From: Pyrocephalus nanus
Lineage: Eukaryota > Chordata > Aves > Passeriformes > Tyrannidae
DNA: 64,000 bases
NCBI GenBank assembly: GCA_038380795.1
Contig: CM076259.1
Span: forward strand, 29,618,977-29,682,976
Reading direction: 5' to 3'
Shown here: in pieces, positions 58,236-64,000 of the stretch
Numbering within the stretch: position 1 is the stretch's first letter
Layout of the letters: each line of letters begins with the position of its first letter
Notes under the pieces: model-generated
What the model was told of the DNA's origin: nothing
Databases searched by the model: none
What the model saw: the letters and a program-made list of their open reading frames with translations, nothing else
Position numbers and translations under genes: made by a program

Positions 58236-58870
58236 TGTTAAGGTGTTGACTCAGAGTCTTGAGGGATGCCAGCTCTCAGTGCCTGCCTTGTGTCGCAAGC
58301 ACATTCACACTGGTATTTGGTGTAGAAAGAGTTCCTAGTAGAGGTGTCCAGAGCTCACAAGGCTTCCTGCTCAAACTCATGCTGTCCACCTCTACTTCCC
58401 TTTTGACAGCAGCTGGGCTGCCAGTTTGCCATAGACATTGCTAATTGCACTTTTCATCTTGTGCTCATGCTATTCACCTTCTTGCCTTGTGCTCTCATTA
58501 TCCACCTGCTTCTGCCCCTGAAAGGAAGCTCCTCAGAGCAGCATACATCCTCCCAGTTACTGCCTCGGTGTAACCACACCCTTTTGCATTGGCAACAGTT
58601 AGAATACCCGTGAGCTTGGTGATTAATCACCTTTACACTAGCAGTTATTCTTAAAACATCCTTCATCAGATTAGGAAATGGAAGTTGCTGCAGTTCCACT
58701 GCTTTCCATTCTGTTGTAAATTTGGTTATCTTGGGCAGCTGGAGATGGAGGTTGCAACTTCACATTTCTTAGTCTTTTGAATATAGCCTCAGGTTTCCTG
58801 TTTCGCAGGCGTGGAGCCTTGTTGTTCAACAGCCTGATCGAAACATCTTGTGCGCACTCTTTGCTTTGGC
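58236..58870. other. Upstream region of KLRG1, nothing firmly recognised
   Basis: There is no CpG island and no clear TATA box, as is common for lymphoid receptor genes. A CAGGTTTCCTGTTTCGCAG stretch at about 58791-58810 contains an ETS-type GGAA core on the minus strand and also resembles a splice acceptor, so a non-coding 5' exon may join here before the ATG at 58871. Confidence 0.35.
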
Positions 58871-61800
58871 ATGGAGGGAAGCAGATCAGAAACTTCTGCA
58901 GCCGATGTGAGTGAGGAGGTAACGTATACGTCTGTCAAATTCTCTCAGGCTTCTCTGCCAAGGGCGAAAGCTTCACAGAAAAAAAGAGGTAAGAAAGCCA
59001 GGTGAGATCAGTCAACAAAAGATTTTATTTTGAGTGTAAGCAAGATCTAACAGAAACCCTCAGCTGGCTACTGATTCTGAGTGCCAGTTTAGGGTGCTGT
59101 TGCTTTGGTTCTAAAATTACTGTGAATATTTTAATGTGAAAAAAGCTGATGGGTTTGAGACCCAGCATTGTTCCCCTCCCTCTTTTTTCAGTGTCTACTC
59201 CTGGGCATTCAACCCAGGCATCCTTTTGTCCACAAGAGATTTAAAGTTGTCTGCTTGTCAGCAATAAGGGATTGTGAGCAATAGTACTTTGAAGGGCAGG
59301 CAAGATGCGAATACAGATAAATTAGAGGCATATGGTAATCAGAGATCAGAGACAGAGAAGGCATATGATATCATGCAGTGTCTCTCCCCTGGGGCTATGA
59401 AGGATTCTTTTGTAATAGATTTTTTTGTGTTTTCTGTGTTCTAGTTTTATATGCCTCCCAGTGAGCAAATTTTCAGCTTTTGCCTTGAGACAGTTCTGCA
59501 GGGAATCTTACTATCAGGAAGATTTTCTTAGTGCTTTCCTTAAATTTTTTTCTTCCCTTATTTTCTCTCCATTACCCCTGATAGGCGTTGTCAGTGTCAC
59601 ACTGAGCAATTCCTCTGGCTGCTTAGTTGAGAAATGTCACCTTAGAAGAGTGAGATTTTGCATTGATGGTCATTCTTTGTAAGTGTCTCCTTCTCACAAA
59701 ATATTGGAGGGGTTGGAACTGCATTATCTTAAGGTCCTTTCCAACCTGCATTATCTTAAGGTCCTTTCCAACCCAAACTGTTCTATGATTCTATGAAATG
59801 CCTGTGTACTTCAGACGAGTTGTGTTGCATTGGCTGCAATACTAATGGTTCACCTTAATTTTTTTCAGAGCTGTTACAGCAGAGGGGCTCTATAATTGCA
59901 TATACCTGTGGTGGTTACTGCTGCCTGGTCAGTTGCTGCATGATGGGAAAAAAGCCAGCACAGAAAACCCCAAGTTTCTCTCTAGTACTCACATCTGAAA
60001 ACACAGTGACATCTCTTGAGATGTTTGCATTTTTCTTTTTGATATTCCTCCTTTCCACAGCCTTTTATGTACCCTCATCTTTTTGAGCTAAAGTCAGAGA
60101 GCCTAAAATAAGGAAGCTGATCTTTGAACACACTTTCTGTGCATATTATTTGATTATTTCTCAGCTCTCTTCAGCATTCAAGGGGTCCCTAAGGAGCTCA
60201 ATTTAAGTACCTTCCTTTAGATCTTCATATTCAACTCTGTCTCTGCCTCCATCACTTTTGAGAGACGTGCTCTCAGGCATTTTTTCTCTGTTCAAATGCA
60301 CACCCTTGCTGACTTTGTATTCATCTCTGTGGCACACTATCACGGGTGTATAGATCAGTCCTCTGGTTAAACAAACAGGTTTTGTCTCTTATGAACTCCT
60401 CGGAAATGAAGAGTTGCCCTGGTTGTGTCTTCTATTTGGCTTCCAGAGAGTCTTAGATATGCTGCAGAACCAAAATGTCAGCCCAGCAGTCACTTAAGAC
60501 AGTGTTAGCCTGTGTGATGTGTTTGCCATTTCTTTTTTTCTGCAGTTGGTCTAAAACAATAGAGAACTGCTCTATTCATTGCCAGGAGGCACCAGCTCTG
60601 GTACCGGGACTGACATTTAAGGATTAACTGTTTCACAGACTGTCATCCCACCCTTGTCTTGGCAGTAGTTTTCCTTAAAATCAGTAACAGTGATCTGAAG
60701 GATCCACGAGATAGCTTCTTTGGAGAGGCAAGAGAGGAAGAAAAACAGAAGTGCAAATCCTCAGAAGTATGATCTCAGAACCAAGAGATATGTGTCAACA
60801 GATATTTATCTCCTTTTACTTAGTTTTCAATTGTAATCTGCAGAGAAGAATCTCCACCCTATCCCTTATCCTCAGGCTGACAGCATTCTCTTGAGGCTTA
60901 TTCTGATGACAAAACCCAAGTCACCAGAGATACAAACATGACCTTACAAGAAGAATAGAGAGCAGAGTCAAAGTTCAAGTTCCAGATCCAGTCCAAGTCC
61001 TACAGTTCTCCCATTGTCTCCTTGTGTGAAGCCAAAGAGTATGTTGTAATTGAAAAGTCTTTCTGTGTTTTGTAATTGAAAAGAGGTAGGGGTTTGTTAT
61101 TTAATAATGAGTTTACAAAATAAGAAATATAATTTTTTAACTATGATCGGGCAGCTAGAAGTCCTACAAGCTTCAGGAAATATGACAAAACTTTTATCTT
61201 AGAAAAGATCTTTATACCAAAAGAATGATGCTTACAACGAAGCTCCCTCGTGCTCTCTCGTTATCTTCGAAACTTCTAGCCAAAACTGCAGATCTAAATA
61301 TATTGCTAAAAATGAGAAAATGGCCTTAATATTAGTGAGCCTGCAAAGTGCTCAAGATAAAAATGAATTAATATTTATTAATTTACTGACTTAGTCTACT
61401 TTCTTGCACAAAGCTTCCCGTGTTTAAAGGACACATTCTTGTTTTCTAAGTTAAGTCCCTTTCCCTTCTGTTTTAGTGCTGGCTTTCTTTGTCTTTCCCA
61501 CACTATTCTTGATATGTGATATGCATTTGTTTTCAGCCTCCACCAGGAGATCAAATGTGTTTCTTTGGGTCTTTGTGACATGACCAAGAGAGAAGCACCT
61601 CAAATTTCATGAGATCCAGTGGGGACTTTGCTGCTGGATTTGAGTAGAAGGCTCTGGAGCATCACAAGAGCAGGATGTAGTACATAAGTTAACTGCAAAT
61701 TTACTGCTTCTTAGAAAGTTCTGTTGTCTGTGCTGCTATCATACTGAGATTAATAAAACAAGCAAACCAAACTCCCCTGGAACTCATCTGTGGCAGTGTC

Positions 61801-63726
61801 ATCCTCTCCTGAGCTTGGGAGAGGGGAGATTTTAGTGCTGGGATTTCAAATGCTTTATGGAAAGTGAATGCCTCTCAGGTCAAACACAGCTCCAGGAGAT
61901 GACAACAGGAAAGCAACATGCAGCCTGGATGTTAACATGTCCTGCTGCACACGAGCAGATCTCTACTTGTCAGTCCCAACCAGCCCTTTGAAAGGAAGCT
62001 GTGCTGGGCTACAGTGGAGGCTGCTCCAAGGACTCATTCTCTGCCAGTGGCAGCAAATGGACAGCAGGTGGTGGTGGTGAAATTGTGGAGAGACAGTCAT
62101 CCAAAGGTCTTCAAGGCTGGCTCTCTCACCCTGCCACCCCACCATGGAAGAGGCAGATGAGAACATAGAACTGACTTGGGAGTATCCTGGGAAGATGTAA
62201 CATGACCATATGGCTAAGCCTGTGAACAGGATGCTAAGATTAAACCTGTTGCTGTTGCTGAAAGAGCTGGGAGAAAACCTTTTGGTTTCTTTTTATATTT
62301 AAGCTGCAACATGGTGGCTGTCGCAATACAGCTCTGTGTTTCCACCCCAAGCTTCAATGCTGAGGCAGGAGTGGATTTGTTGGGAGGCTCCTGCCAGCAC
62401 AAGGCTCCACGTTTGCCTGGGAGGGGCTCCAGCTGACTTGGGGCCAGCCACCACAGGGGCTGGACCAGCCATCTTTGTGGCCAGGAAGGGGCAGAGCTGG
62501 GGCTGATGGGGAGACAGGCAGCTCCTGGGAAGCTCAGGCAGGGACTGATTGCCCCAAGCCCATCTGAAATGGGACCCTGGGCCAGTGGGCAAGGGCATGG
62601 GGAGGCCCCAGGTAGGCTGGGCAGGGACAGTGATGTCAGCCATGTACACCCAGGGTGTAGACAGTGATGCTCTAAAGAGCTCAGTTCTTTATGGAAATGC
62701 CTAGGACAAAGCAAACTATGTAAAACCATGGTCAGTTTTCATGTGGCTGCTGTTCACTATGATTTCTTTTCTCTTTTACAGCTCCCCGTCTGTGGTCAGC
62801 AGTTGTGCTGGGCTTGGCTATAGGCTTTGGGATACTGAGCATCTCCCTAGCAATTGCTTTGATTTGGAAGATGAGTAAGTGCACAAGGCATTGCTGAGAA
62901 TGAGCAACCAAAAGCAAAGGACTGGAGACTTATCTGAGTAGAGGAACTCCATTATATGGGGTTAAACCAGAAGCTATTCTAGGTTTCTACCAGCCTTCTG
63001 TACCCCCTGCCTATCCAGAATATTTTGAAGAATATATTCCTTGTGCAGATCACAGGCAACCCATTTCAGATCCTGTGGCAAAGAAAATGAAACATACTGC
63101 AAAGTTTTTGTAGACTTGCTGGCTGTAATTATAGTGTTAAACTGTAGAACAAATGTGTAAGGTCTGTAACACTTCTGCATGCATGCAGAAGGTGCTAGAC
63201 CATGTGGAGAAGCCTACTGTTATCTGCTTAAAATCCACTCACCTGATGTGTCGCATGATCACACTGTACCCACAGAGTGTAATCTGCTTTCAGATAGCCG
63301 GTTTTAGTTACTGGGTGTCTAAGTAGTTCAACGGAAACCTGGTGTGTGGGAGTGTGTGTATGTGTGCTTGCACCAGCACCAGAGTGCACGTGACTATTGC
63401 TAGAAGATTTGGAAATTGCACAGACAATCTGTGTTCATGCACTGTTGTTTTCAGATGCTTGTGTTTTCTGCATCGCAACTGTCCAGAAGAGTTGCTTTTC
63501 AGTAGGTCTTTGCTGACAAGTGTCTTTCTGTTGGTTAATGATAGAGAAAAGCTAGTATTTTGGCTTTTTTACAGGTGACTCCTACCCACGCTGCCCTGAA
63601 GAGTGGGTGGCCTACAGAGGGAGCTGCTACTCCTTCTCCAAGGAGGAGAAGGACTGGAATTCCAGCCAGGTATCCTGCTGGTCACAGGGAGCTCACCTCC
63701 TGGTCATCAGTGATACCTGGGAAATG
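58871..63726 (+). CDS. KLRG1: Killer cell lectin-like receptor G1 (ITIM-bearing C-type lectin-like receptor), 3'-truncated by the window
   Basis: Type II membrane receptor that, in mammals, inhibits effector T and NK cells on binding cadherins. Three coding exons: 58871-58988, 62782-62874, 63575-63726 (121 residues). Exon 1 encodes the cytoplasmic tail, with an ITIM at residues 17-22 (VTYTSV, Tyr19). Exon 2 encodes the membrane anchor (about 43-66, VVLGLAIGFGILSISLAIAL). Exon 3 begins the lectin-like domain (CPEEWVAYRGSCYSFS, then EEKDWNSS and HLLVISD). The EEKDWNSS...HLLVI pattern and the place beside M6PR match human KLRG1 as I remember it. Phases are 1-1-0 and close exactly. The rest of the lectin domain lies to the right. 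It could be another member of the same lectin group, but synteny makes KLRG1 the best reading. Confidence 0.8.
59700..59798 (+). mobile_element. Short CR1 tail (sense) with an internal tandem duplication
   Basis: The segment ends CCAACCCAAACTGTTCTATGATTCTATGA, the avian CR1 3' terminus. A 27-bp unit is perfectly duplicated head to tail at 59719-59745 and 59746-59772. It lies in KLRG1 intron 1. Confidence 0.8.
59800..62781. other. Remainder of KLRG1 intron 1
   Basis: Mostly AT-rich unique sequence without a recognised gene. A block at about 62330-62640 is clearly more GC-rich (Gly/Pro-type codons on both strands) and carries a 171-codon minus-strand open frame (62214-62729) with no family resemblance. 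I read it as compositional rather than coding. Confidence 0.45.
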
Positions 63727-64000
63727 GTAATGGTTTTCTTAGCCTTTGAGGATCTCCCATTTCCTTGCAGATACCTAAGTGACTGATATCCAAGCAGTGC
63801 TGTCACTTCAGCAATATTTTGGCTTTAAATGAGAGGAAGGATTTATGACTGATGTTACAGTGCACTGCCAGTTTCAGTATACACCTCAGAAGTTTGCAGG
63901 AAGCAGAGGAGCAAAGGGGAGAAAGAAGAGATGAGGGTCACTGTCAGCTACTCAGAATCATCCCATGAACAATGTCAGGAGACAACCTTTTCCACTGCTC
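63727..64000. other. Start of KLRG1 intron 3, nothing recognised
   Basis: The sequence after the GTAATG donor at 63726/63727 runs to the window edge with no exon or repeat seen. Confidence 0.6.

Noticed and set aside
59585..59678. Possible extra KLRG1 exon between a GATAG acceptor and a GTAAGT donor
   Set aside because: It is open in the right incoming phase (NSSGCLVEKCHLRR), but its 94 bp leaves the wrong phase for the transmembrane exon at 62782, so inclusion would shift the frame.
62214..62729. Minus-strand 171-codon open frame in KLRG1 intron 1
   Set aside because: Pro/Ser/Leu-rich translation with no motif, no flanking splice sites and only GC-rich composition to explain it.

Overview
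This 64 kb window is vertebrate nuclear DNA from a bird. The genes are spread over many short exons with GT-AG introns. The dispersed repeats are avian-type CR1 LINE tails (the degenerate ATTCTATGR-type 3' end, in both orientations), and one intron carries a solo LTR of an avian endogenous retrovirus. The two broadly expressed genes have CpG-island promoters. I cannot name the species.

Layout from left to right: (1) 1-26.3 kb, plus strand: the last 34 coding exons of an alpha-2-macroglobulin (A2M) family protease-inhibitor gene. It includes the bait region, an intact GCGEQ thioester motif, the receptor-binding domain, the stop codon and a poly(A) signal. Its first one or two exons lie left of the window. 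An LTR of about 0.6 kb sits in one intron. (2) 26.3-31 kb: intergenic DNA with no recognised gene, ending in two oppositely oriented CR1 fragments next to a CpG island. (3) 31.5-49.6 kb, plus strand: PHC1, complete, coding for a 995-residue Polycomb (PRC1) protein with Gln-rich tracts, an HD1-type segment, an FCS zinc finger and a C-terminal SAM domain. A 42-bp in-frame candidate cassette exon lies in one of its introns. (4) 49.9-55.4 kb, minus strand: M6PR, the cation-dependent mannose-6-phosphate receptor, complete at 277 residues, with its CpG-island promoter on the right. PHC1 and M6PR converge tail to tail about 0.4 kb apart. (5) 57.4-58.2 kb: two CR1 fragments. (6) From 58.87 kb, plus strand: the first three coding exons of a type II C-type lectin-like receptor that I identify as KLRG1. 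It has an N-terminal ITIM, a transmembrane exon and the start of the lectin domain, and it runs off the right edge.

Gene order and strands, A2M-like(+) PHC1(+) M6PR(-) KLRG1(+), match my recollection of human 12p13.31 (A2ML1-PHC1-M6PR-KLRG1). The block therefore looks like ancient conserved synteny rather than a functional cluster. The four proteins act in different places: secreted protease trapping, chromatin silencing, lysosomal enzyme sorting, and inhibitory signalling in lymphocytes.

Exon boundaries were placed by hand from splice sites, reading-frame phase and remembered protein homology. In every gene the phases close exactly. The most interesting items are the avian KLRG1 with a canonical ITIM, the 42-bp candidate PHC1 exon, a weak splice donor forced by reading frame in the A2M-family gene, and a tetranucleotide repeat next to an M6PR splice acceptor. 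I found no evidence of a wholly new biological system.
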